Positions 1-8,713 of a stretch of 64,000 nucleotides of DNA are shown here, one piece after another. Every line of letters begins with the position of its first letter. Position 1 is the stretch's first letter. The translations under genes were made by a program, and so were the position numbers. The notes under the pieces were generated by a model that was not told where the DNA came from, made no database searches, and was given only the letters and a program-made list of their open reading frames with translations. Source of the stretch: Desulfuromonadales bacterium (GTDB lineage Bacteria; Desulfobacterota; Desulfuromonadia; Desulfuromonadales; BM103); assembly GCA_014860225.1 (NCBI GenBank), contig JACZKE010000016.1:1-64000 (forward strand). The letters run 5' to 3'.

Positions 1-144
1 GCCGAAGCGAAAATTTGGATGTTTGAGAACAGATTTTAGCTCTTTTGCAGGTTCATAGCCGTAGCTATGGACCAAAAAGGAGCTGAAATATGGGCCAAAC
101 AGCCGGATTTGCAGCCGGCTCATGGATAGTCCGACAGGCTGTTA
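1..144 (-). repeat. Dispersed hairpin-rich repeat, copy A (cut by window edge)
   Basis: Read on the minus strand this matches 47977-48145 almost base for base; by hand I count about 11 differences over about 135 aligned positions. It contains nested inverted repeats: CATAGC/GCTATG around 54-69, a longer imperfect stem joining about 35-60 to 61-90, and AGCCGG/CCGGCT around 101-119. The end near 128-143 carries the terminal motif CCGACAGGCTG that also ends copy D and forms half of the palindrome at 4739. The other end lies beyond the window. It has no coding potential. Confidence 0.85.
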
Positions 145-166
145 AGTCGGCCGAAATATGATGTAA

Positions 167-195
167 TTGATTTGCACAATCCAAGGTGGTATTTT
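167..195 (+). promoter_or_regulatory. Weak sigma-70-like promoter upstream of phoH
   Basis: TTGATT at 167-172 and TATTTT at 190-195 are separated by 17 bases and lie about 110 bases before the phoH start. Each hexamer matches the consensus at only 4 of 6 positions, so this is tentative. Confidence 0.25.
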
Positions 196-302
196 AAAAA
201 GCTTGCGGGTCAATTGTCCGGGCACAGGCTATAACCATTAACGCAACAGCTTGGGCCCATTGTCAGCAATGAGCACACTTAATCAAAATAAAGGTTTCCT
301 GT

Positions 303-1268
303 TTGGACGATAACATACAGCGGCAAAGTTTTGAGCCGGCCGATCCCAAGCTGGCCCATGCTCTTTTCGGGCAGCAGAACCGGCATCTTCATCAGATCGA
401 ACGTCTCACCGGGGTACGTGTCAGTTCCAAAGGGACCACTGCCACGCTGGAGGGCACCAGTGAAATGCTGGTGCATTCGATACGCTTGCTGGAAGAACTG
501 ACCAGTTTGCTGAAAGCTGGTTTCCCTCTTCGGCCCTCAGATATTGAATATGCTGAACGTATTATGCGCATGGATCGTTCTGCAAAGCTCGCGGACATCT
601 TCCTGGATACCGTGACTGTTTCTTCGCGTAACAAAGCAATCGCACCTAAATCTCTTGCCCAGAAAGCATACCTCGATGCCATGCGTAGCAACGATGTGGT
701 CTTTGGCATCGGTCCGGCCGGGACCGGCAAGACTTATCTGGCGATGGCGATGGCTGTGGCCCTTTTGAAAAAGAAGGAGATCAGTCGGATCGTTCTGGTT
801 CGTCCGGCGGTAGAGGCTGGAGAAAAGCTGGGCTTTCTGCCGGGAGATATCGCCGAAAAAGTCAATCCTTACCTGCGACCGTTGTATGACGCGCTTTACG
901 ACCTGATGGATTTTGATCGTGGCCAGGCTCTGATTGAGCATGGTGTTATCGAAGTTGCTCCCCTGGCATTCATGCGCGGCAGAACGCTCAACGATGCTTT
1001 TGTGATTCTCGATGAGGCACAGAATACCACTACGGAACAGATGAAGATGTTTTTAACCCGGCTCGGCTTCGGTAGCCGTGCGGTGATTACCGGGGATGTG
1101 ACCCAGACCGATCTACCTGCCAGTCGTATCTCCGGACTGGTCCAGGCGATGGATGTGCTGCGCCGTGTCGATGGAATCAGTTTTGTCCGTTTTACTGATA
1201 TGGATGTGGTAAGACACCCGATTGTCCAGGCGATTGTCAGAGCCTACGATGCTTATAATCCCGGCTAG
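303..1268 (+). CDS. phoH: PhoH family ATPase (PhoH-like/YbeZ)
   Basis: This is a cytoplasmic P-loop ATPase of the PhoH/YbeZ family, linked in other bacteria to RNA and ribosome metabolism alongside the YbeY endonuclease, whose gene lies two genes downstream here. The 321-aa product has a KH-like N-terminal region (about 15-70), Walker A GPAGTGKT at 137-144 and Walker B FVILDEAQ at 233-240, followed by the typical GDVTQTD segment near 264-270. The start is TTG at 303, preceded by an AAAGG-type site at about 10 bases; no in-frame ATG gives the usual N-terminus. phoH, the HD gene and ybeY form the conserved order seen in many Gram-negative and Gram-positive genomes. Confidence 0.93.
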   Translation: MDDNIQRQSFEPADPKLAHALFGQQNRHLHQIERLTGVRVSSKGTTATLEGTSEMLVHSIRLLEELTSLLKAGFPLRPSDIEYAERIMRMDRSAKLADIFLDTVTVSSRNKAIAPKSLAQKAYLDAMRSNDVVFGIGPAGTGKTYLAMAMAVALLKKKEISRIVLVRPAVEAGEKLGFLPGDIAEKVNPYLRPLYDALYDLMDFDRGQALIEHGVIEVAPLAFMRGRTLNDAFVILDEAQNTTTEQMKMFLTRLGFGSRAVITGDVTQTDLPASRISGLVQAMDVLRRVDGISFVRFTDMDVVRHPIVQAIVRAYDAYNPG

Positions 1269-1297
1269 CCCGCTGGCCAGGACAACAGGATATATAA

Positions 1298-3676
1298 ATG
1301 CCTAAAAGTGAACATAAATCTGAAGCAGGTACAGCCAAAAAATCACAATCTCGCCTGACCAGGCAAGGCCAGAGAGGTGGTGATGAACGCTTCCAAAGAG
1401 CTTTGCTGCTCATTCTGTTGGTGGTATCGCTGACGTTTATCATTGTGCCGAAAGGCGCATTGACACCGACCGAGTTTGCCACAGGCGATATCGTGCCACG
1501 TGACATCAAGGCGCCGCGCGATATTCTGATCCCCGACGATGAATTGTCAGAACAAAAACGTAAAGATGCAGAAAAAGTGGTTCCTAATTTTTATGACTAC
1601 GACCTGACGACCGGAGCAGTGGTCTCTGATCAAGTGAGTCAGATCCTTGGCTCTCTGCGGGTCAGTCCTGCCGAGGAATTGACCGCAGAGCAGCAGATCT
1701 CCGATCTGGAATCAAGCTTTGGCGTGAAGACAGACAAGCAATCTTTCCTTGCGCTGAAGGAGCTTGCAGACCAGCCTGGTATCAAGGCGCGCGTGCAGAA
1801 CATCATGACGCAGCTTTACCGGCAGAAAATTGTCGGCAATCTCAAATTGTTCGAAGCTGATCGTCCTAAGGGAGTGGTTTTCCGCAGTCTCGATACGCAA
1901 GCAGAATTCTCTGACAGCGGTCAAGATGAGGTCATTGGCCTAGGACAGCTCCAGGATTCACTGAAAAAAGCTATAGGTGGAACAGAACTTTCGACCAGAC
2001 AACAAAACGCCTTACTAGAGTTGATTGTGCCGTTATTGCGGCCGAACATCACGTTTAATCAGAACGAAACCGAGGCGCGCAGGCAGATTGCCAGAGATGA
2101 AGTCAAACCGGTTCTCATCCAGGTCAAAAAAGGTGAGATGATTGCCCGGGAGGGCGATCGCATTACTCCTGACCAGATCAAGCGGCTTGGCGCTTTGAGT
2201 GAAGACAGCAGCACTGTGTCGTTGTGGCGCAATGCAATGGGCATGCTGCTCAGCTGTTTCCTGCTTGTTTATTTTGCCCACACATTTGCCCTTCGCAATA
2301 TTCGCAAATACCATCCTGAAAACCGCGATCTGATGTTTCTGGCGTTGGTCTTTCTCTTCCATGTCCTGGTTTTGAAGATTTGCATCTTTATCTCTGCGGC
2401 CCTGGGAAGTGCGTTCCCATATGTTGAGCAGAATGCCTATTATTACGTGTTCCCCTTTGCTGTTGGTACCATGCTGGTGCGCATCGTCCTGAATTCCGAG
2501 ATCTCCCTGGTATTTGCGGTTCTTGCCGCGATTGTGACCGGCGCTCTTTTTGGTAACAGTTTTGTTGTCATGGTCTTTGTTTTCTTGACCAGTCTTGCCG
2601 GTGCACACTGGGTCCGACATGTTACGGAACGCTCCTCTCTTTTTCGTGCAGGATTGCGTCTTGGCGTCTTTAATACCGTGCTGCTTTTTGCGCTGCACCT
2701 TATGACCAGCAGACCTTTCGATCTTCAGTTGATTTACAAATTGGGTTTTGGCTTTGCCGGAGGCCTGGTGGCAGCAGTCATCGTAACCGGGATCGTGCCA
2801 CTTGTGGAATCAATCTTTCGCTATACGACCAACATCAAGCTGCTCGAGCTGGCCAATATGAATAACCCGTTACTGCGTGATCTGATGGTACAGGCTCCGG
2901 GCACCTATCATCACTCCGTTATTGTCGGTAATCTGGCCGAAGCTGCTGCTGAAAACATCGGTGTGAATCCCCTGATGGTCAGGGTCGCCGCCTATTACCA
3001 TGATATCGGTAAAATCAAAAAGCCTCTCTATTTCATCGAAAATATCGGTGGACAGGAGAACCGACACGACAAACTCGCGCCTTCAATGAGTTCCCTGATT
3101 CTTATGGCGCATGTGAAAGACGGGGCAGAATTGGCACGTGAGAACAGACTCGGTAAAGCGCTCACTGACATTCTTCGTCAACATCATGGCACAAGCCTGA
3201 TGAAGTTCTTTTACGATCGGGCAAAAAGCAAGGCTGTTCCGGGAGTAGAGCAAATTGATGAGCGGGATTACCGCTATCCCGGACCCAAGCCGCAGACACG
3301 CGAAGCGGCTCTGATTATGTTGGCGGATGCAATTGAGGCCGCCAGTCGTACCTTGGTGGATCCGACCCCGGCTCGCATCCAGGGGATGGTGCAGAAGATC
3401 ATCAATAATATCTTTATTGATGGACAGCTTGATGAATGTGAGTTAACCCTCAAGGATATTCACAATATTGCGAAAAGTTTCAATATTGTGCTGCGCGGCA
3501 TTTTTCACTATCGAGTCGATTATCCGGAACCGGTCAGCAAAGAACGTGTCAATGAAAAAGGGGTAAGGAGTATTGATGAAGATCGCGATAGAAAATCGAC
3601 AGAGCAAACAGCAAATCAGGAAAGTCCCCCTAAGAAAGGCAGCACGGAAGATCTTAAGCGTCTCGGGATGTCCTGA
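1298..3676 (+). CDS. 7TM-HD membrane phosphohydrolase (PgpH/YqfF family)
   Basis: The 792-aa protein has one N-terminal membrane segment (about 31-50), a large extracytoplasmic domain (to about 305), a cluster of seven hydrophobic segments (about 310-510) and a cytoplasmic HD domain. HD ligands are visible in TYHHSV near 535 and AAYYHDIGK near 565. PgpH of Listeria, in this family, hydrolyses c-di-AMP; whether that holds here is inference, since c-di-AMP use in this lineage is not shown by the sequence. The last ~34 codons form a polar tail (KSTEQTANQESPPKKGS) that overlaps ybeY out of frame. Start ATG 1298 follows phoH by 29 bases. Confidence 0.9.
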   Translation: MPKSEHKSEAGTAKKSQSRLTRQGQRGGDERFQRALLLILLVVSLTFIIVPKGALTPTEFATGDIVPRDIKAPRDILIPDDELSEQKRKDAEKVVPNFYDYDLTTGAVVSDQVSQILGSLRVSPAEELTAEQQISDLESSFGVKTDKQSFLALKELADQPGIKARVQNIMTQLYRQKIVGNLKLFEADRPKGVVFRSLDTQAEFSDSGQDEVIGLGQLQDSLKKAIGGTELSTRQQNALLELIVPLLRPNITFNQNETEARRQIARDEVKPVLIQVKKGEMIAREGDRITPDQIKRLGALSEDSSTVSLWRNAMGMLLSCFLLVYFAHTFALRNIRKYHPENRDLMFLALVFLFHVLVLKICIFISAALGSAFPYVEQNAYYYVFPFAVGTMLVRIVLNSEISLVFAVLAAIVTGALFGNSFVVMVFVFLTSLAGAHWVRHVTERSSLFRAGLRLGVFNTVLLFALHLMTSRPFDLQLIYKLGFGFAGGLVAAVIVTGIVPLVESIFRYTTNIKLLELANMNNPLLRDLMVQAPGTYHHSVIVGNLAEAAAENIGVNPLMVRVAAYYHDIGKIKKPLYFIENIGGQENRHDKLAPSMSSLILMAHVKDGAELARENRLGKALTDILRQHHGTSLMKFFYDRAKSKAVPGVEQIDERDYRYPGPKPQTREAALIMLADAIEAASRTLVDPTPARIQGMVQKIINNIFIDGQLDECELTLKDIHNIAKSFNIVLRGIFHYRVDYPEPVSKERVNEKGVRSIDEDRDRKSTEQTANQESPPKKGSTEDLKRLGMS

Positions 3677-4031
3677 TGCCCAGCTTTCAATTCTGATTGT
3701 CGACGATGTTATGATTCAGGAGATCAATCGCGATTATTTGGGGAAAGACCGCCCGACCAACGTTATTTCTTTCGCCATGCAGGAAGGCGAGGGTGCCGGT
3801 GTACAACCGGATCTGCTTGGCGATGTGGTTATCTCTGCAGAAACAGCAGCGCGCGATGCCGGAGAGGCGAAGACCTCCTTTGAGAGTGAACTGTTTTTCC
3901 TGTTGCTGCATGGTATCCTCCACCTGCTTGGCTATGACCACGAACGCGGTACGCAAGCAGAGGCAAAACGCATGGAAGCCAGAGAACGCGAAATATTCTC
4001 TATGATCGGTGAGGAGTTTCTTGCCGGATGA
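3576..4031 (+). CDS. ybeY: Endoribonuclease YbeY
   Basis: This is a zinc-dependent metal hydrolase that acts in 16S rRNA maturation and ribosome quality control. The 151-aa product starts KIAIENRQ, the usual YbeY opening, and carries the metal motif HGILHLLGYDHE (H-x3-H-x5-H). I prefer ATG 3576 over the adjacent TTG 3573 because AAGGAG at 3565-3570 gives 5 bases of spacing instead of 2. The gene begins 101 bases before the end of the 7TM-HD gene in a different frame, an unusually long overlap. Confidence 0.95.
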   Translation: MKIAIENRQSKQQIRKVPLRKAARKILSVSGCPDAQLSILIVDDVMIQEINRDYLGKDRPTNVISFAMQEGEGAGVQPDLLGDVVISAETAARDAGEAKTSFESELFFLLLHGILHLLGYDHERGTQAEAKRMEAREREIFSMIGEEFLAG

Positions 4032-4741
4032 AAAATGAGCCAACCAGGCCTTGTGGATTTAACGGCAGTCTGAATTGTGCGATCGAGGGGATTCTCTGGG
4101 CGGTTAAAACCCAGAGTCACATGCTCTTCCATCTGGTCATGGCCATCCTGGTTCTGGTGGGGGCCCTGGTTCTGCGCCTTACACTGTCGGAATTTGCTCT
4201 GCTGGCCCTGGCAATTATCCTGGTTTTATTTGCCGAACTTGTGAATACTGCAATCGAAGTGACTGTTGACCTGGTGACTCCTGATTTTCATCCCCTTGCA
4301 CAACGTGCCAAAGATGTTGCCGCAGGAGCTGTGCTGCTTGCCAGCGTCGGTGCTTTGATTCTCGGTTATCTGGCATTGTCGAGATTCTTCTTTGCTTCCG
4401 AAGCAGATATGACTCATGATTTCATGAGAACAACCGGCAACCTTGCTATTCTCTCGGTAGTCATTGTTGTGGTTCTGGTGATTCTGGCCAAGGCCCGGAT
4501 TGGACAGGGCACGCCACTGCACGGTGGTATGCCAAGCGGTCACGCCGGAGTCGCATTTTCGATAGCAACCTCGCTAACGTTTGCCGAAGTCAGCATGGCG
4601 GTCATGCTGCTGTCCTGGCTATTGGCTGTCCTGGTGGCACAAAGCCGGGTCCTGCTCGGCATACACAGTTTCAGGGAAATAGTTGCCGGCAGTTCGCTTG
4701 GCATTTTGACAACAGTAGCCATGCACTTGGCATTTCACTAG
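4028..4741 (+). CDS. Diacylglycerol/undecaprenol kinase fused to PAP2-type phosphatase
   Basis: The 237-aa membrane protein joins two lipid enzymes. Residues 1-120 match the DgkA family (ELVNTAIEVTVDL is the conserved catalytic helix), which phosphorylates diacylglycerol or undecaprenol. The C-terminal part carries PAP2 phosphatase motifs: GGMPSGHAGVAF and SRVLLGIHSFREIVAGS. Together they could cycle a lipid between its alcohol and phosphate forms. The start overlaps the ybeY stop (ATGA). The TAG stop is the first three bases of the 24-bp palindrome at 4739-4762. Whether one or both domains are active cannot be told from sequence. Confidence 0.9.
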   Translation: MKNEPTRPCGFNGSLNCAIEGILWAVKTQSHMLFHLVMAILVLVGALVLRLTLSEFALLALAIILVLFAELVNTAIEVTVDLVTPDFHPLAQRAKDVAAGAVLLASVGALILGYLALSRFFFASEADMTHDFMRTTGNLAILSVVIVVVLVILAKARIGQGTPLHGGMPSGHAGVAFSIATSLTFAEVSMAVMLLSWLLAVLVAQSRVLLGIHSFREIVAGSSLGILTTVAMHLAFH

Positions 4742-4762
4742 CAGTCTGTCGACAGGCTGCTA
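4739..4762. repeat. 24-bp palindrome, fused ends of the dispersed repeat
   Basis: The sequence is symmetric around GTCGAC at all but one pair of positions, which would be a G-U pair in RNA. Its left half (GCAGTCTGTC) and right half (GACAGGCTGC) are close to the two ends of the 165-bp element at 47977-48145. It forms the stop codon of the upstream gene. It is not followed by a T-run, so I do not call it an intrinsic terminator. Confidence 0.75.
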
Positions 4763-4858
4763 AACATTGTGAATTAATTTTTCAGATCGAAGACAACATT
4801 TGTTGTGCCATCCGGGGATTCCGGATGGACCCTGACGCACAAAAAGGAGCCAATCTCG

Positions 4859-5710
4859 GTGGAAGATGGTAATACCCCCCCTCATAGCTCATGGATGTCG
4901 GCTTTAAGCCGCATCATGCGGGGAAGATCGCGCGCTTTGACGGAGAAAGAACTGCAGGAAGCAATTAACAGTTCGGAGGAGGAAGGCATTCTCAATGAGT
5001 CCGAAGGCGACATGTTGCAGTCGATCTTCGAATTCGGCGACACCATTGTCCGAGAAGTTATGGTGCCGCGCACCGATATGGTCTGTTCGCCCGCTGAGGC
5101 CTCACTCAGCGATTTCCTTGAATTGATAATACGTTCCGGCCATTCCCGGATTCCGCTTTATGAGGGTTCAATGGACCAGATCGTCGGTGTGGTTTATGCG
5201 AAAGACCTGTTGCGCAATTGGGGGGCAAACGATGAAACACTGAAGCTTACCGAGGTGATGCGCACTCCATACTTCATCCCCGAGACCAAACGCATCGAAA
5301 ACCTGCTGATGGATTTTCGTACCCGGCGGGTGCATATGGCGATTGCTGTCGATGAATATGGCGGGACCTCCGGCCTGATCACGATTGAAGACCTGCTTGA
5401 AGAGATTGTCGGTGATATCCAGGATGAATATGATCTTGAAGTTTCCTGGGTCCAACCCCAAGAGGATGGCTCGCTTCTGGTAGATGCCAGAGCCAATGTC
5501 GAGGAGCTGGAAGAGTATTACAATATTAATATCCCACAGGAGAAATTTGACACGGTCGGCGGTTATCTTTTTCACTTGCTGGGCAAGGTACCGAAGGCCG
5601 GTGAAAAAATCATCGACAACGGCCTGGTCTTGTTAGTTGAAGAGTCAGACGAACGCAAGATCGGTCAGGTCCGCGTCTGGCGAGACACCGAAACACCTCA
5701 AGACAAGTGA
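4859..5710 (+). CDS. corC: CorC/TlyC-type CBS-domain protein (HlyC/CorC family)
   Basis: The 283-aa soluble protein has a short N-terminal segment, two CBS domains (about 55-180; [54 protein letters not shown]) and a C-terminal CorC_HlyC domain from about 195. E. coli CorC is associated with Mg2+/Co2+ efflux, and the gene commonly sits immediately before lnt, as here. I chose GTG 4859 because AAGGAG at 4844-4849 lies 9 bases upstream; a longer in-frame reading from GTG 4805 has no ribosome site. Confidence 0.92.
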   Translation: MEDGNTPPHSSWMSALSRIMRGRSRALTEKELQEAINSSEEEGILNESEGDMLQSIFEFGDTIVREVMVPRTDMVCSPAEASLSDFLELIIRSGHSRIPLYEGSMDQIVGVVYAKDLLRNWGANDETLKLTEVMRTPYFIPETKRIENLLMDFRTRRVHMAIAVDEYGGTSGLITIEDLLEEIVGDIQDEYDLEVSWVQPQEDGSLLVDARANVEELEEYYNINIPQEKFDTVGGYLFHLLGKVPKAGEKIIDNGLVLLVEESDERKIGQVRVWRDTETPQDK

Positions 5711-5711
5711 T

Positions 5712-7235
5712 ATGCGCCGGTTCCTTCCCGACAGAGTGACCTGTGCCAGCGCCTTGTCAGGCCTTCTTCTGGCATGCGCTTTTCCGCTCCCGGACTACAC
5801 CGTGCTGGCATGGCTCGGTCTTATCCCCCTGATTCTGGTCATGCAGCACCGCCCATTCAAGAGCGGGTTCATCGCCGGACTGGTCTTCTTTGCTGTGACC
5901 CTCTACTGGGTCAATATTGTCATGACCACTTATGGCCATCTGCAGCTGGCCATCTCGTTTCTGCTCTACCTGCTGCTTGCCGGATACCTGGCCCTGTTCT
6001 GGGGTACAGCGACCTGGGCTGCGTGTCGTCTCAAGGAGTTCAGAAACTATTCCTACGCATTAACCTTGCCGGTTCTCTGGGTCGCCCTGGAGTTCCTGCG
6101 TGAATTTCTGCTGACTGGTTTTCCGTGGGCGACACTCGGTTATTCGCAGCAGGCCTGGTTGACCATGATCCAGTCCGCCGATCTCTTCGGTGTTTATGGT
6201 TTGAGTTACCTGCTTATTTTATCTAACGCTGTTCTCGGCGAAAGCGCTCTGGCGCTGAGACGGAAACTTCCTCAAGAATTTCCTGCCAAGGCAATAACTG
6301 CCGCAGTCCTGTTGCTCTTGCTCAATTACGCTTATGGCTACTGGTCGCTGCAACAGGAGCTCGACGTCCGTGACGAGACTCTGCAGACAGCTGTTGTCCA
6401 GGGGAATATTCCGCAGGATCAGAAATGGCGCCCGGAAAACCAGATTAATACCGTAAAGACCTATCGGGGCCTGTCGCTGCAGGCCGAACGTACCGGTGCG
6501 CTCGATCTGATCATCTGGCCCGAAGCCGCCATGCCGTTTTATTTTCAGGACGGTGGCAGGCTGGTCAATACGATTGCTGAATTGCCCTTGGAAACGGGGG
6601 CCTCGCTGCTTTTCGGCAGTCCGGCATATCTCAGGGACCCGGGCGGGGTGCGCTATCTGAACAGCGCTTTTCTCCTGTCGTCAACAGCGCAACTACTCGG
6701 TCGCAGTGATAAGATTCATCTGGTTCCCTTCGGAGAATATGTACCGCTTGGTAGCTACCTGCCTTTCGTTAACAAGCTGGTGGCCGGTATTGGCGACTTC
6801 ACTCCCGGGGAGATCAACCCTCTGCCCCTGCAAGGACATCAGATAGGTGTTCTGATCTGTTATGAGGTCATCTTTCCTGAGCTGGCCCGCGAGTATGTCC
6901 GCCAGGGTAGCGACCTGCTGGTGAACATAACCAACGATGCCTGGTTCGGTAATTCGTCGGCACCCTGGCAGCATCTGGCGATGGCGCGTTTCCGTGCGAT
7001 AGAAAATCGCGTATGGCTGGCTCGCGCTGCCAATACCGGAGTTTCTGCCTTTATCACACCGTCTGGAAGGGTTATGGAACAAACCGGTCTTTTCGAGGCT
7101 GCATTTCTGACAGGAGAGGTCGGAATGGGCGCACGCCCAGGGCTTTATTCGCACATGGGTGATCTGGTTCCCGGTGCTTTTCTGTTGATCAGCCTGCTCT
7201 GGTTGCTGCAGACGCGTCGCCGATTCTTTGATTAA
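5712..7235 (+). CDS. lnt: Apolipoprotein N-acyltransferase
   Basis: Lnt transfers the third acyl chain to the N-terminal cysteine of lipoproteins at the periplasmic face of the inner membrane. The 507-aa protein has about six N-terminal hydrophobic helices and a periplasmic nitrilase domain. The Glu-Lys-Cys triad is visible in IWPEAAMPF, KIHLVPFGEYVP and LICYEVIFPE. Start ATG 5712 directly follows the corC stop (TGA, one base apart); an upstream extension inside corC is possible but lacks a ribosome site. The product supplies mature lipoproteins to the LolCD system encoded 3 kb downstream. Confidence 0.95.
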   Translation: MRRFLPDRVTCASALSGLLLACAFPLPDYTVLAWLGLIPLILVMQHRPFKSGFIAGLVFFAVTLYWVNIVMTTYGHLQLAISFLLYLLLAGYLALFWGTATWAACRLKEFRNYSYALTLPVLWVALEFLREFLLTGFPWATLGYSQQAWLTMIQSADLFGVYGLSYLLILSNAVLGESALALRRKLPQEFPAKAITAAVLLLLLNYAYGYWSLQQELDVRDETLQTAVVQGNIPQDQKWRPENQINTVKTYRGLSLQAERTGALDLIIWPEAAMPFYFQDGGRLVNTIAELPLETGASLLFGSPAYLRDPGGVRYLNSAFLLSSTAQLLGRSDKIHLVPFGEYVPLGSYLPFVNKLVAGIGDFTPGEINPLPLQGHQIGVLICYEVIFPELAREYVRQGSDLLVNITNDAWFGNSSAPWQHLAMARFRAIENRVWLARAANTGVSAFITPSGRVMEQTGLFEAAFLTGEVGMGARPGLYSHMGDLVPGAFLLISLLWLLQTRRRFFD

Positions 7236-7359
7236 TGGGCTTCGTATTGGTCGCAGGACAATTTCTCTCGATACAATTATCCGGTCTTTGCCTGTATTCC
7301 TGTTTTTTTTGAGTATATACGATAACTTCCAGGAAAATTCTGAAACCCGCGAAGTTTCC

Positions 7360-7388
7360 TTGTCCCTTTTATGGTCTGCGGTTATAAT
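7360..7388 (+). promoter_or_regulatory. Predicted sigma-70 promoter of prfB
   Basis: TTGTCC at 7360-7365 and a perfect TATAAT at 7383-7388 are separated by 17 bases, placing a start of transcription near 7395 and a leader of about 27 bases before the prfB ATG. The 186-base gap after lnt holds nothing else I can support. Confidence 0.6.
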
Positions 7389-7421
7389 CCCCAGTTCGAT
7401 TCTCGATTATAGGAGTATGTG

Positions 7422-8511
7422 ATGTTTCGTGAAGAGCTAGAGTTGCTGAAAAACCTCCAGGAAAAGCTCGATGAGCTGAGGAGGTACCTTTGACATCGAC
7501 AGCAAACGTGAGCGGGTTGCAGAGCTGGAAGCCGAAGTCGCCAGGCCGGATTTCTGGAATGATAATGAGCATGCCCAGGAGGTTCTGAAGGAAAGAACCC
7601 TGCTGCAGAAACTGGTTACCGACTGGGAGACGGTGCATCGCGAGCTGGAAGATATCCAGGTGTTGATCGAGCTGGGCGAGGAGGGTGAAGACGAGGAGAC
7701 CCTTTTGGAAATCCGCGGAATTCTGCCTGGCCTCGAAAAAAAGATCGGGCAGATGGAGTTTGCCCGCATGCTTTCCGGTGAGCATGATGCCAGCAGCGCC
7801 ATTGTCAGCATCAATGCCGGCGCCGGAGGCACGGAAGCCCAGGACTGGGCCGAAATTCTCCTGCGCATGTACTTGCGCTGGTGTGAACGCAAGGGCTTTA
7901 AGGCTGAAATAACCGATTATCAACCGGGTGATGAAGCCGGCGCCAAAGGCGTGACCTTTACGGTGTCAGGCGACTACGCATATGGTTATCTGAAGGCTGA
8001 AAAGGGTATCCACCGATTGGTGAGAATCTCGCCCTTCGATTCCAACGCCCGCCGCCATACATCGTTTTGCTCGGTCTTCGTTTTTCCCGAGCTGGCCGAC
8101 GATGTTGGCGTCGAAATCCTGGATAAAGATCTGAAGGTCGATACGTACCGGGCCAGCGGCGCCGGTGGCCAGCATATCAACAAAACCGATTCAGCGATCC
8201 GCATCACTCATCTTCCGTCCGGCGTTGTTGTTAACTGCCAGAACGAGCGATCCCAGCACAAGAACCGTGCTACAGCCATGAAACAATTGAAAGCGCGGCT
8301 CTATGAACTGGAGTTGGAAAAGAAGGAGAGCGAAGCCGAAGCTCTGGGTGGTGAAAAAAAGGGTATCGCCTGGGGAAGCCAGATCCGTTCTTATGTGCTT
8401 CATCCTTACCGTATGGTCAAGGACCATCGCACCGACTATGAGGTCGGTAATGCCGATGCCGTGCTGGATGGCGATATCGACGGATTCATAGAGGCTTATC
8501 TGCTGAAATGA
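7422..8511 (+). CDS. prfB: Peptide chain release factor 2, with programmed +1 frameshift
   Basis: RF2 reads UGA and UAA stop codons. Translation starts at ATG 7422 (AGGAG at 7411-7415), runs 23 codons, and meets in-frame TGA at 7491-7493. The site is the canonical one: an internal Shine-Dalgarno AGGAGG, then TAC CTT TGA C. A +1 slip at CTT (7488-7490) continues as GAC ATC GAC and gives a 362-aa protein, close to the 365 of E. coli. The SPF stop-recognition tripeptide (RISPFDSNARR) and the peptidyl-hydrolysis GGQ (SGAGGQHINK) are present. The frameshift autoregulates RF2: low RF2 slows termination at the UGA and favours slippage. Confidence 0.97.
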
Positions 8512-8551
8512 CGGTCTGGCAGGAAGCGGAAGATGTAACGCACAATTATTT

Positions 8552-8665
8552 TAACGCAAAGACGCAAAGGCTAAAATAAAGACGCAAAGGGTAAATCTTT
8601 AGGGTTTAAAACAAAAAACAGTTTTCTTTGCGTCTTGCTTGGACTTCCTTTGCGTCTTTGCGTTA
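8552..8665. repeat. Inverted repeat with 8-base tandem units (prfB-lysS gap)
   Basis: A perfect 19-base inverted repeat is formed by 8552-8570 and 8647-8665; each arm is two ACGCAAAG-type octamers. Second partial copies lie inside at about 8580-8590 and 8625-8636. The ~75 bases between carry no gene. The arm design resembles that around the GxxExxY gene at 41.1 kb, and I read this as a gene-less relative. The rest of the 202-base gap holds only the lysS ribosome site. Confidence 0.75.
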
Positions 8666-8713
8666 TTCTTTAAACTTTTTTTCTCAAGTTGTTAAAGTCG
8701 AAGGAAAAGATTA

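Noticed and set aside
2033-2698. Long minus-strand open frame (221 codons) opposite the 7TM-HD gene
   Set aside because: Composition (polar, Lys/Gln/His-rich) and position are those of a shadow of the real gene, as with other antisense frames in the window.
4739-4762. Palindrome as intrinsic terminator of the dgkA-PAP2 gene
   Set aside because: No T-run follows, and similarity to the dispersed repeat ends explains it better.
7228-7422. Small open frame between lnt and prfB (64 codons)
   Set aside because: It overlaps the lnt end and the predicted prfB promoter, has no ribosome site and no recognisable product.
7422-7493. Premature stop in prfB as a pseudogene
   Set aside because: The sequence is the canonical RF2 frameshift site and both functional motifs are intact.
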